A program made the translations under genes and the position numbers. From NCBI GenBank assembly GCA_045650185.1, contig JAZRQY010000005.1, positions 186,001-250,000 on the forward strand: a stretch of 64,000 nucleotides of DNA. The letters run 5' to 3'. The stretch comes from Scatosoma sp045650185. Its GTDB lineage: Bacteria > Bacillota > Clostridia > Christensenellales > Borkfalkiaceae. Each line of letters starts with the position of its first letter. Position 1 is the first letter of the stretch. Shown in pieces: positions 26,559 through 34,446 of the stretch. The notes under the pieces are model-generated. The model was not told the DNA's origin, did not search any database, and saw nothing but the letters and a program-made list of their open reading frames with translations.

Positions 26559-26659
26559 CGGGTATCTGCCGAAACTCCGCGCCTCTTGGTGTAACCACCA
26601 AAGAAAATGCAGGCATTTTCCGGCAGAGCAGCGTTCGCATACGCTCACTCGCGCGAACC
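26558..26659. repeat. Direct repeat copy A
   Basis: Begins GCCGGGTATCTGCCGAAACT and ends CTCACTCGCGCGAACC. It matches copy B (26912-26988) at both ends, with a longer middle. No gene recognised. Confidence 0.6.
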
Positions 26660-26673
26660 ACGGAACCGATTCC

Positions 26674-26862
26674 GTAGCCGTTTTGAACCAAATTGAACCA
26701 GGTTTTGACGGTGAAAACTACGTAGAACCTTAAAATAGGGATTTTGCGATGGATTTGGGCGGTGGTGACCGCCGCCGTATCGACATACTGCAAGGGCGCA
26801 AACGCCCTAAGACGCGGAAAATAACATTTTAAGGCTGGTTTAATTTGGTCCAAAACGGCTAC
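26674..26862 (-). repeat. Structured repeat E2
   Basis: Minus-strand copy of the E1 family, 189 bp. Its ends pair with each other (GTAGCCGTTTTG... and ...CAAAACGGCTAC) but differ in sequence from the ends of E1, whereas the core is conserved. It lacks the segment of about 90 bp found in E1. It sits between direct repeats A and B. Confidence 0.7.
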
Positions 26863-26911
26863 CGCAAGGTCACCAAGTAAAAACGCCACCCATTCGGGTG
26901 ACGTTACTTGT

Positions 26912-26988
26912 GCCGGGTATCTGCCGAAACTCCGCAAGCGGAGACCTCTCGGCAGAGCAGCGTTCGCATACGCTCACTCGCGCGAACC
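26912..26988. repeat. Direct repeat copy B
   Basis: Shorter copy of A, same orientation; the middle is a different small hairpin (CTCCGCAAGCGGAG). It is followed by further short palindromes up to 27020. No gene seen. Confidence 0.6.
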
Positions 26989-27023
26989 CTGCGGGTTCGA
27001 CCTACTCTCGACAGAGAGTAACC

Positions 27024-27062
27024 AAAAAGAGAAACCAGCCACAAGGGCTGGTTTCTCTTTTT
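27024..27062 (-). terminator. Original tRNA-Glu terminator (bidirectional hairpin)
   Basis: Perfect 17-bp stem (arms begin AAAAAGAGAAACCAGCC) with loop ACAAG. It touches the left attachment repeat, so before integration it would have followed the tRNA-Glu gene now at 46131-46205. Confidence 0.8.
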
Positions 27063-27084
27063 GGTGACCTTGCCGGGAATCGAA
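27059..27084. repeat. Left attachment repeat (attL)
   Basis: 26 bp identical to 46128-46153, covering the tRNA-Glu CCA end, acceptor 3' strand and T arm. Sequence diverges immediately to its right (GCTGTCC in place of CCCGGG). Confidence 0.9.
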
Positions 27085-27420
27085 GCTGTCCCCAAAACGC
27101 TGAACCCCTTTATTTATAAGGGATTGAAGGGAATTGACCCAACAATTCCCCAAATAAAAAACACAGCAAAAGTCTTGTTCTTCGTTGAAAAACGCCTCCG
27201 TCGGGACATAGTCCCTTGTACGGAGGCTTTATCCTTTTTTCAAGCCCATAGAAGGGCTTGCCTGCAGGGGAAAACAATTCACTTAATCGCCCTGCTTGTT
27301 CTTGTTTTCCCCTTGCGACCCTTTTCCATTTTGCTCGATAATGGAAAGGTCACGCCCCTACTTGACAAACGTTTCCGCTTGAAATTAGCCCCCGTAAAAT
27401 AAAAAAAGGAGGTTAATCGC
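27085..27420. other. Hairpin-rich noncoding stretch inside the element
   Basis: No gene. It holds a two-level hairpin (GCCTCCG 27194-27200 with CGGAGGC 27221-27227, inner GGGAC/GTCCC), AAGCCCATAGAAGGGCTT (27242-27259), a long-range AGGGGAAAAC/GTTTTCCCCT pair and TTTCCATTTTGC..ATGGAAA. Such clusters in ssDNA phages carry packaging signals or origins; that role here is inference. Confidence 0.5.
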
Positions 27421-27546
27421 TATGAAGACACTCGAAAAACTTCTCATAGTACTTAAAATTATCTATACGATAATCTTAATCGTTAAAGAACTCGATTAAC
27501 CACCTTTTCGGGTTCTAATTATATCACAAACGGCCCCCTTTGTCAA
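27405..27546 (-). ncRNA. Candidate antisense antitoxin RNA with its promoter
   Basis: Minus-strand promoter TTGACA (27546-27541), 17 bp, TATAAT (27523-27518), a perfect match. Transcription from about 27511 would cover the whole toxin ORF and its ribosome site and reach a seven-T run (27410-27404) after a 12-bp stem with one mismatch (GGTGGTTAATCG/CGATTAACCTCC). Predicted RNA about 105 nt. Confidence 0.6.
27422..27499 (+). CDS. Small hydrophobic peptide, candidate type I toxin
   Basis: A 25-aa peptide, MKTLEKLLIVLKIIYTIILI followed by VKELD: one membrane helix with charged ends, like holin-like/Fst-type toxins. A strong AAGGAGG lies 9 nt before the ATG. In its mRNA the ribosome site (GGAGGTTAATCG) is complementary to the 3' segment CGATTAACCACC, so it can be masked. 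A perfect consensus promoter directly downstream reads antisense across it. The sense promoter is not clear. Confidence 0.65.
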   Translation: MKTLEKLLIVLKIIYTIILIVKELD

Positions 27547-27603
27547 GCCAATTTTGCATCTACTATACAAACCATACCCAAAGGGGTCCTCTCCCCTATC
27601 CTT

Positions 27604-29763
27604 CTACGCAACAAATCGTTGCGTTAATTTTTTGTAAAAATACGAATTCATCTTTGACATTTCCATTATCGAGGCTATTTTTCCCCTAAAGGTGGGAACT
27701 TCGTCTATACCTACTTCAGCAACAGACACTCGATGCGCGAAGATATCCGCGAAACAATCGGTCGCAAACGCGTCATCGTATACGATTTTATGCGGAAGCC
27801 AATATACGTGCTCTTCTATGCTGCCGTCTAAAGAGCCTCGTTCCGTCGTGACGATCTGCTTTTTATATCCGTACCGTCCATACAGCTTTGACAGCTTCTT
27901 CTTTGTAGCTGCGCCAACATTATGCAGCATATACATCAGCAGGCCCATATCGCCGCGGCGATAACGGTAGTCCTTGCCGTATACTTCAACGTGCCGATCG
28001 ACAATTGCCTGCAAGATACTTTCCTCTAAATGGAAAAACGGTATTGCAAGCTTTGATTTTTCCTGCTTTTGAACACGGATAAGACGGCAAAGATCCCTAG
28101 CGTCAGCGCCCCAGCTCTCCGGGCGTTGTTCATCGCAATAAAATACGACGAAAGGGAATCCGTCAATCGTAGCAAGGTGACGGCACATCTTTAGATAATC
28201 GTTCATCAAGTCGTTTTTCTGATTCGCCTCATCAGCATCCTTTTGAATTTCTTTATTCTCAAGCGTGTTACCACGCTCTTTGCCCCCTTCGGTTACTAAA
28301 ATAATCCCAAATTCAAACATATTCGAATATTTAGGATTATTAGCTACAAGCTTACCGAATCGGATAAAGTCAAAGTCTAAAACATGCGCGAATTTTCGAT
28401 AAACGTCACGATAGACCGGGTCACGTGAAAAATAATCCATATTCCAACGGCCCAAATTGCCACCATCGTCAAATATATCATCCGATGCCGCTGAGAAATT
28501 CGAAAATATTAAGCTTGACTGCACCATATATATAAAGAACGCACGCGCGTAATCGTCTAAAATCTCAAAAAGATTTCGCACGTTAAGCCCGTCATTGTAA
28601 ATCGCACCATGATGCCGATAATTGTACCCAAATAGGCACAATTCCGAGGGATGCGCATAAAACTGCTGAGCAAGAGCGTAAACGTATTGCCGCGCCGTAA
28701 AAAGGTTATAAACCGTATGGTTATACATCGTTTTTTTCAATGCGTCTTCAAAACAAATCCAGGGAAAATTCGGGAATTTTAAATCGCAAGACATCATAAT
28801 CTCAAATGCCTTCTCACGAAAACGATATTGCTGCTCTCGCCCCATGGAAACCATCATCGTCGTCTTGCCTGCGCCCGGTTCTGCGCAGATCATAACGATG
28901 ATCGGGCAGTTCGCCACGAAATCCCGATCGTCCAATTCCATGACACGAACTCGGCGATCCGCCAGCTCAAAGCGTTTCTTGTTTAAACGACGTAATATCA
29001 GATATACCCAAACGATTCCTGGAACGAATAAAAACATATCGAAGAGATCCAGCATCAATTTATAAACTTGAAAATAGATATTCAAAAAATCGAACGCGGC
29101 ACCAAAATAAAAAACCCAAGAAAAGAAATCTACAAAGACTGCAAATATATTAAAGTTAAACAGCCAGACAGCCAAAAACGCATCTTTCCAATACGACTTT
29201 AAACTAAAGTGCTCACGCCAAGATAAAAACCAAACGCGAACCTTGTCTAGCACGTTTTCTGAAAAACGGTGCCACTTCTTTAACGGCGCCGTTTCACGAC
29301 CATGTTTCAGATTCCGGCCAGAAGTGAATATGCAATACAACAAATAAGCAACCAAGAAAAGCCAGAGCAATATCGTCAAGAAAGGCGTAATCGCTGGAAG
29401 AAACTCCTCGGTAAATATCGTCCAGGCATCAACAATCGTTTTTCCGTTGAAAGACAACTGAAAAAACGCAAGAACTTTCGTCCAAAAAGAAGACCATTCA
29501 AAGGGAAAAGTAAAACCAACATAGCTTCCGGCTATAGTAGGCAATTCATTGACAGTAACATCGAAGGGGGCATCACCAAATGATTCGGCCCAATAATAAG
29601 CAAAGGACACGCAAAAGTTTTTAACCGCAGCAAGCAAGCGGCCCCAAACATAAGGGAACCTAAAGATAGAAAAACTGAAAAAGAACAAAAAAACGCCGAC
29701 GCAAAAAACTTGCTTTGCGTCAACGTTAAATCGTTTCAGTTTTCGGGGTTTACACTTATCCAT
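27604..29763 (-). CDS. Membrane-anchored P-loop ATPase, Zot-like
   Basis: A 719-aa protein. The first 260 residues contain about five hydrophobic segments (near 18-38, 118-146, 195-222, 240-258). An ATPase domain follows: Walker A AEPGAGKT (294-301), a Walker B-like GIILVTEGGKERGNT, and FVVFYCDEQRPESWGADARD. It resembles the FtsK/HerA-like pI/Zot assembly ATPases of filamentous phages, though the membrane part is N-terminal; a coupling-protein role in DNA transfer is the alternative. It is the last gene of the leftward operon and overlaps its upstream neighbour by 28 bp. Confidence 0.65.
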   Translation of the reverse strand: MDKCKPRKLKRFNVDAKQVFCVGVFLFFFSFSIFRFPYVWGRLLAAVKNFCVSFAYYWAESFGDAPFDVTVNELPTIAGSYVGFTFPFEWSSFWTKVLAFFQLSFNGKTIVDAWTIFTEEFLPAITPFLTILLWLFLVAYLLYCIFTSGRNLKHGRETAPLKKWHRFSENVLDKVRVWFLSWREHFSLKSYWKDAFLAVWLFNFNIFAVFVDFFSWVFYFGAAFDFLNIYFQVYKLMLDLFDMFLFVPGIVWVYLILRRLNKKRFELADRRVRVMELDDRDFVANCPIIVMICAEPGAGKTTMMVSMGREQQYRFREKAFEIMMSCDLKFPNFPWICFEDALKKTMYNHTVYNLFTARQYVYALAQQFYAHPSELCLFGYNYRHHGAIYNDGLNVRNLFEILDDYARAFFIYMVQSSLIFSNFSAASDDIFDDGGNLGRWNMDYFSRDPVYRDVYRKFAHVLDFDFIRFGKLVANNPKYSNMFEFGIILVTEGGKERGNTLENKEIQKDADEANQKNDLMNDYLKMCRHLATIDGFPFVVFYCDEQRPESWGADARDLCRLIRVQKQEKSKLAIPFFHLEESILQAIVDRHVEVYGKDYRYRRGDMGLLMYMLHNVGAATKKKLSKLYGRYGYKKQIVTTERGSLDGSIEEHVYWLPHKIVYDDAFATDCFADIFAHRVSVAEVGIDEVPTFRGKIASIMEMSKMNSYFYKKLTQRFVA

Positions 29764-30155
29764 ACTAACTCCATATAAATGTTTTTTTCTTTAAAAAAAA
29801 ACCGATCTGCTTCGAGGAACAAAAAAGTATATATTATTTCTTGTTCCTCTTCAGCCCCTTCGTTTGTCAATTCTTTTAGCGTGACAATTCCGTCAACGTA
29901 TTCCAACGTCAAAAAAGTTTTCTCTTCCCCCTCGATTGATAAAACCGTTCTATCGTTTTCCAACAGAAGAAAAACGTCGTCGTCTACGTTTCCATACATA
30001 CGCCCAACAAGCTCTTCCTTCGTCGGGGGGACCGGGGAAAGGAGCCTAACGGTATAACAACCGTAAGAAATCAAAAAAACAACAAAAACGATAAAAAAGA
30101 CCGTCACAATATTTATAAAAATCTTTTTCCCATCATGTCTTTTAACGTTTGACAT
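29736..30155 (-). CDS. Single-span membrane protein, unknown
   Basis: A 139-aa protein with a short basic N-terminus, one membrane helix (about residues 14-36, IVTVFFIVFVVFLISYG) and an outward acidic domain with the phrase ELVGRMYGNVDDDVFLLLENDRT. ATG 30155 follows GGGGAAGG. Position between a pIII-like gene and the ATPase fits a pVI-like or assembly accessory protein, but no similarity was recognised. Confidence 0.65.
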   Translation of the reverse strand: MSNVKRHDGKKIFINIVTVFFIVFVVFLISYGCYTVRLLSPVPPTKEELVGRMYGNVDDDVFLLLENDRTVLSIEGEEKTFLTLEYVDGIVTLKELTNEGAEEEQEIIYTFLFLEADRFFFKEKNIYMELVWISVNPEN

Positions 30156-30555
30156 CTTCCTTCCCCCACGTTGTCGTCTGTTTAGATATAGAACGAACAT
30201 AATCTTTATAGAGGTCATATTCCTCTTGCGAGGTTAATTCACGCAAAGCAGATTTTCGCTCGTGCCAAAAACGCAAATATTCAAAGTCCCCAACGAAAAA
30301 ATTCGACCGCACAACGTGCCGTTCAAGCGCCACGTTCTTCGTCAAAATATGGACCGCAACAATTCGTTTTTTTCCATACTCAAACCCAACGAAAGCACCG
30401 TATTCATTTGGAATCTTCTTCTGCGCCGCCTGCGCTGCAGCCACCTGATCGAGCGACAAACGCAAGATTTTTAGATCCTCATCGAACTCGTCAGGCGGAT
30501 GCTTCGCATTACAAAAGAGAACTATATATGTACCTTGAAACACTTTCTCGTCCAT
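30142..30555 (-). CDS. Hypothetical protein of the element
   Basis: A 137-aa soluble-looking protein (MDEKVFQGTYIVLFCNAKHP at the start, GAFVGFEYGKKRIVAVHIL in the middle), rich in aromatic and charged residues; no signal or membrane helix. Ribosome site GGAGGCG. It overlaps the downstream gene by 14 bp, so it is in the operon. Function not recognised. Confidence 0.65.
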   Translation of the reverse strand: MDEKVFQGTYIVLFCNAKHPPDEFDEDLKILRLSLDQVAAAQAAQKKIPNEYGAFVGFEYGKKRIVAVHILTKNVALERHVVRSNFFVGDFEYLRFWHERKSALRELTSQEEYDLYKDYVRSISKQTTTWGKEDVKR

Positions 30556-30558
30556 ATA

Positions 30559-32541
30559 TCATCGCCTCCGTCCAAATAGTCGTTTCAGAGCTTGTCCTAT
30601 TTTTCTAAAGAAAGTAGATATCCCTTTCCCGATCATTTTGAAGAAAGATATCAATAAGGGAGGGCCCCAACTAATAACAGCAAATACAATAAAACCTAAA
30701 ACCAACAAACCTAAAAGAAGTTTCCACCAATCAGGATTATCATCCGAAGTTGTTTGGATTGGCGGAGTTCCATCAGGTACTATATCTATCGGATTAGATA
30801 TAACAGGAATAACTGTATAATTACCGTCCTTCGAGAATGATACATCAATAATATCAAAATCAAGACTTACGGCCATTTTAAAAAAATAAGCGTTAGTGTC
30901 TATCACATCCCAGAAGCGAGTATTTAAATCCAATAAACTTGCTTCCTGCGCAACATAATCCGACACCTGATAACGAAATAAATACACCGTTTTATCCAAA
31001 AGAGTTTGAGTCGTATAAAAAGCTAAAAAATCCGCATAATCAGACTGAGATATATATAATCGATTAGAGATCTCTTCGACCGTCCCTTGTAAGTCGCTAG
31101 CAGAGACGGGATAAATTGCTTTAATTCCGTCATAAACGGTAGATTCGTATTTATTAATTCCAAACACCTTTTCCCAAAAAGTACTTGATATAACTTGACT
31201 CGTCAAAGAAAAGGATTCATCTGCTTTAATGTTAATATCCGTAAATTCACTATCTATACTTTCAAATATATATTCACTATATTTACCATTTACCGCATCG
31301 CCGCCGTAATCAGTTAAACTGCTCTTCATAACTGAAAGTATTTCTTCGGACGAAAGAACGTAATGATCTGCACTATCCGTTCCGCCATCAGTATAAAAAT
31401 TCAAATATAAAGTATCAATTTTTTCGCCAGAATGTATATGATTAAGAAAATTCACCGCATCACCATCAGTCAAACCATAACTATAACCATGATTATGCAG
31501 ATAAGAACCACTTTGATAGATAAGTTCTCTAGAATAAGCGCCTAAATACATAAAGCAATCTTCGGATTCGGAGGGGTCAGGGCTAAACCCCCCACCTCCA
31601 CCACCGTCTCCGCTACCAGCTCCAGAGTCTGAACCACTAATATCGACGCCTAAAAAATTATTAAAATAATTAAATGCTTCTTGATTTCCTGTTACAAGAC
31701 CAGGCTTTAAAACCGCATTTAACCATGTTGCATGAATAGCGGACATCGAACCATACTCTGAAATCATTGCGTTGGGAACCGCAAAATACACAGAATAAAG
31801 ACAATCTTGCGTATAGTCATCCTTTCCATTTGTACCAGCAGGCTTATAATATGTTGATTTAACATCAAGACTTAACGTTTCAATATTTTCCCACGTACAA
31901 GCATAAGTACTTTCGTTCATCGACGTTTCATCGCAGCCCTTTGCATAACCGCTGCATCGAAAAGATCGCGCAACTGTATTATCTTCAGAAAGAGCTTGTC
32001 CCACAGCTCGTAACTGGATAGACGCTATATCGTATTGACGGTAGCCGTTTTTCTCGTTGGATGTCTTTGCATTTACGTATACTGATGCAGGCAAAGATAT
32101 CCTAAACTTGTAAACGCGAAACGCATAATCTCCGTGAGAATAACCGCAAAGTATTAAAGATACATTTGAATATTCAATAGGCGTACCGTTTTCGTCATAA
32201 GCAACAGCCATATTAACAACGTTGTTGTTTGCAGAAAAACGCAGCAACGCCGGGTTATAAACGTATAAATACAACCCGTAATTTCCCTTTTCAGAAACGT
32301 CGTCCGTATAGCAATACTCAACGAATTGCAAAACGTCAATTTTTCCCAGCTTGTTTTCGGGGTACAACAGCCAATTAAAATCTTCCCCAAGGTCCGATTC
32401 TACAGACGTACTATCCAAATCGTTTTCCATTACTGCGGCATATGCCAATTCCGACGTCGGAACAGAAGTCACAAATGCAACGACCATAAGAAAAAGCGCC
32501 GCAATTACAGAAGAAACTTTTTTCAATACTCTTCTTAACAT
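30559..32541 (-). CDS. Secreted, C-terminally anchored protein with Gly-rich linker (pIII-like architecture)
   Basis: A 660-aa protein. Signal peptide 1 to about 35 (ending ELAYA), a Cys-containing N-domain (36-300), a Gly/Ser linker (302-319, GSDSGAGSGDGGGGGG), a second domain (325-600), then a membrane helix (about 606-632) and a basic amphipathic tail ending LKRLFGRRR. Signal, linker-separated domains and C-terminal anchor match filamentous-phage adsorption proteins (pIII) in layout only; sequence similarity was not recognised. A surface adhesin is the alternative. Site 1 of the TTCCGACGTCGGAA palindrome lies near its start. Confidence 0.65.
   Translation of the reverse strand: MLRRVLKKVSSVIAALFLMVVAFVTSVPTSELAYAAVMENDLDSTSVESDLGEDFNWLLYPENKLGKIDVLQFVEYCYTDDVSEKGNYGLYLYVYNPALLRFSANNNVVNMAVAYDENGTPIEYSNVSLILCGYSHGDYAFRVYKFRISLPASVYVNAKTSNEKNGYRQYDIASIQLRAVGQALSEDNTVARSFRCSGYAKGCDETSMNESTYACTWENIETLSLDVKSTYYKPAGTNGKDDYTQDCLYSVYFAVPNAMISEYGSMSAIHATWLNAVLKPGLVTGNQEAFNYFNNFLGVDISGSDSGAGSGDGGGGGGFSPDPSESEDCFMYLGAYSRELIYQSGSYLHNHGYSYGLTDGDAVNFLNHIHSGEKIDTLYLNFYTDGGTDSADHYVLSSEEILSVMKSSLTDYGGDAVNGKYSEYIFESIDSEFTDINIKADESFSLTSQVISSTFWEKVFGINKYESTVYDGIKAIYPVSASDLQGTVEEISNRLYISQSDYADFLAFYTTQTLLDKTVYLFRYQVSDYVAQEASLLDLNTRFWDVIDTNAYFFKMAVSLDFDIIDVSFSKDGNYTVIPVISNPIDIVPDGTPPIQTTSDDNPDWWKLLLGLLVLGFIVFAVISWGPPLLISFFKMIGKGISTFFRKIGQALKRLFGRRR
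32449..32462. repeat. TTCCGACGTCGGAA palindrome, site 1
   Basis: Perfect 14-bp palindrome inside codons about 27-31 of the pIII-like gene (reads VPTSEL on the minus strand). The same 14 bp occur at 34213-34226 and 44932-44945, all inside the element. Confidence 0.8.
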
Positions 32542-33107
32542 ATAATCACCCCTTGCGACAATTCAATGCCCGAAACCGCTACAGCGGCGAAATACATAAT
32601 CGAAAGTGTTTGCCCCGAAACCGTGACATCAATTTGCAATACGTTTTTTGTTGAAATTAAATTTTCATAACGTATATTCATACCAGGAAACTCTTCATCC
32701 AAAATCGTTAACAAACGAGTATTTTTAATAGTAAAACAATCCTCATTTTTTTCAATTCCTGCAGAACTAAATTCATAATTTACTGCAGCAAAATCATTCT
32801 CCCAGCTCTGCACGTCAACATCGTTAAATACAACGTTAAAATCACTAGTAGGGCGAGAAGCTCGAACCGCTACCGAATAGTCTTTAATCGGATCACCAGC
32901 AATCGTCTCCACGCGAAAAACCGCATCGGCCGCAGAGATTTCAAAAGATTGAACATCTTTTAAAATCTTTCTTCCAGCATATACAACACAAAAACCCTTC
33001 GACTTTTCCTCGGATGTTTTTGTGGATGAAAAAATATTCATAGTAAAGAAAAACGCTAAAATGATTATGATAACAATACTTATAAATCTCTTTACGCGTT
33101 TCGACAT
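32535..33107 (-). CDS. Membrane-anchored hypothetical protein
   Basis: A 190-aa protein with a basic start, one hydrophobic segment (residues 8-26, signal anchor or signal peptide) and an extracytoplasmic beta-rich domain with two Cys. Its stop overlaps the start of the pIII-like gene by 7 bp. Function not recognised; position suggests a structural or assembly part. Confidence 0.65.
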   Translation of the reverse strand: MSKRVKRFISIVIIIILAFFFTMNIFSSTKTSEEKSKGFCVVYAGRKILKDVQSFEISAADAVFRVETIAGDPIKDYSVAVRASRPTSDFNVVFNDVDVQSWENDFAAVNYEFSSAGIEKNEDCFTIKNTRLLTILDEEFPGMNIRYENLISTKNVLQIDVTVSGQTLSIMYFAAVAVSGIELSQGVIIC

Positions 33108-33115
33108 ATATCACC

Positions 33116-34183
33116 TCAAAGGACTATATTCGTATAATCAAAAGATATTGATTCTACTGGGGTGCTGTTAATAAACCCAGCAAACTTTAAATCGGAAGTA
33201 TACGTATAAGAACTATATTCTCCCGTAATTTTCAACTGAACCGTATACATCCAAGGACTAGAAACATTTTCAAGTGCATCAACAATACTCTCGTAACTCA
33301 TCGAAGAAAAATCATGCCGCTGACTACCAACTGGATCATTTAGATTTAAATAACTCCAGTATTGCATATCATGGGTATAATCAAAATAGATTTCCGTTCC
33401 AGGTCCAAAGCCATCAGTCAATTCAAGAGGCACACCTATCATAGAAGAGAGAGGCATATCATCAATCATACAATTATTCAAGGCTAAATAACGATAAACA
33501 CCATCTCGATAACAATCCTCGATAGTTAATTCATAATGAAATTCGTCCGCAATTGTATAAACATTCGTTTTTGTAACAGCAACACCTGCTTCCCCCCCAG
33601 GGCCGGGAACGCTACGCGAAAGCTCATAAACAATATCAGTAACACCACCTAAGTTAAGGTTCAAAGAACCAAACCTAACAGCAGCCGATTCTACTTTTTG
33701 AGCATAATCTAACGTAAAACTTGAAGATATAGAAGGATCGGCTGCAGACGTGGCCGTTACTTTAATCTGAGAACCGAAAGCACCCAGGCAAGTCAAAGTA
33801 ACTTGAGTATCAGAAAAAGAGGCCCTAACATAATCCTCTAACGCTTTACCCTTCGCCCACGAGCTGGAAGGATCAACAAACGAAATAGACCAATCAATTT
33901 TTTTATTTCCAGCATCCTCTGGAAGAACAGTAGCAGTTACCACATACGCCGTTTCTGCCGAAGGCAACACACCATATTCTTCATATTCAGATCGCATAAG
34001 ATTACGCATATTAAATTTAACTGTCTCGCCCGTACCTTCACCTACTACCATTCCACCAAGGTCAAACGATTGATCAAGGACGCCTGGCGTCGGTTCAGGC
34101 AAAGAATTTTCCGAACAACCAGAAAAAGTCATTATAGATACACCTGTCAGAAACGACAATACTAACGCAACAATTTTTTTCAT
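33116..34183 (-). CDS. Lipoprotein with Ig-like region
   Basis: A 355-aa protein. Lipoprotein signal peptide (MKKIVALVLSFLTGVSIMTF then SGC, lipobox), a Pro-rich linker, an Ig-like domain (about 75-165, VVTATVLPEDAGNKKIDWSI and IKVTATSAADPSISSSFTL resemble big-2 type repeats), and a C-terminal beta-rich domain. ATG 34183 has AGGAGAG. A lipoprotein in such an element could act in superinfection exclusion or as a virion or envelope factor; not proven. Confidence 0.7.
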   Translation of the reverse strand: MKKIVALVLSFLTGVSIMTFSGCSENSLPEPTPGVLDQSFDLGGMVVGEGTGETVKFNMRNLMRSEYEEYGVLPSAETAYVVTATVLPEDAGNKKIDWSISFVDPSSSWAKGKALEDYVRASFSDTQVTLTCLGAFGSQIKVTATSAADPSISSSFTLDYAQKVESAAVRFGSLNLNLGGVTDIVYELSRSVPGPGGEAGVAVTKTNVYTIADEFHYELTIEDCYRDGVYRYLALNNCMIDDMPLSSMIGVPLELTDGFGPGTEIYFDYTHDMQYWSYLNLNDPVGSQRHDFSSMSYESIVDALENVSSPWMYTVQLKITGEYSSYTYTSDLKFAGFINSTPVESISFDYTNIVL

Positions 34184-34194
34184 TTTTTTCTCTC

Positions 34195-34446
34195 CTATTT
34201 TTTTTCTTTTAATTCCGACGTCGGAATTTTTCCAAGCTGCAGAAACGACTGACAAAGCAGCAATCGTTCTGTTTTCTCTAAATCCTTCTTTGCTGAATCC
34301 AACAATTCACGATCATTAAGTTGTAACGCCTTAAAAAAAGAATACAGATAAAGTTCCATATCCACACAGATCTCTTCGCGCGTCAAGCGTTTCGCTCGAC
34401 GGCACTCCAACGACGAGAATGTCAGGCCCCTAATTCGTTTAACCAT
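34195..34446 (-). CDS. Small helical protein next to rep
   Basis: An 83-aa basic helical protein (MVKRIRGLTFSSLECRRAKR; LLDSAKKDLEKTERLLL). It overlaps the rep end by 25 bp and has AGGAGAG before its ATG. Palindrome site 2 lies in its last codons. Could be a copy-control or accessory replication factor by position only. Confidence 0.6.
   Translation of the reverse strand: MVKRIRGLTFSSLECRRAKRLTREEICVDMELYLYSFFKALQLNDRELLDSAKKDLEKTERLLLCQSFLQLGKIPTSELKEKK
34213..34226. repeat. TTCCGACGTCGGAA palindrome, site 2
   Basis: Same 14-bp palindrome; it lies in the last codons of the 83-aa gene and 30 bp upstream of the lipoprotein start codon. Confidence 0.8.

Noticed and set aside
26858..26885. tRNA-like CAAGGTCACCA end on the plus strand as a third attachment site
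   Set aside because: Only about 11 bases match tRNA-Glu and no cloverleaf can be built.
26440..27119. Overlapping reading frames in the repeat mosaic before the island
   Set aside because: They consist only of repeat sequence on both strands; no domain or start signal.
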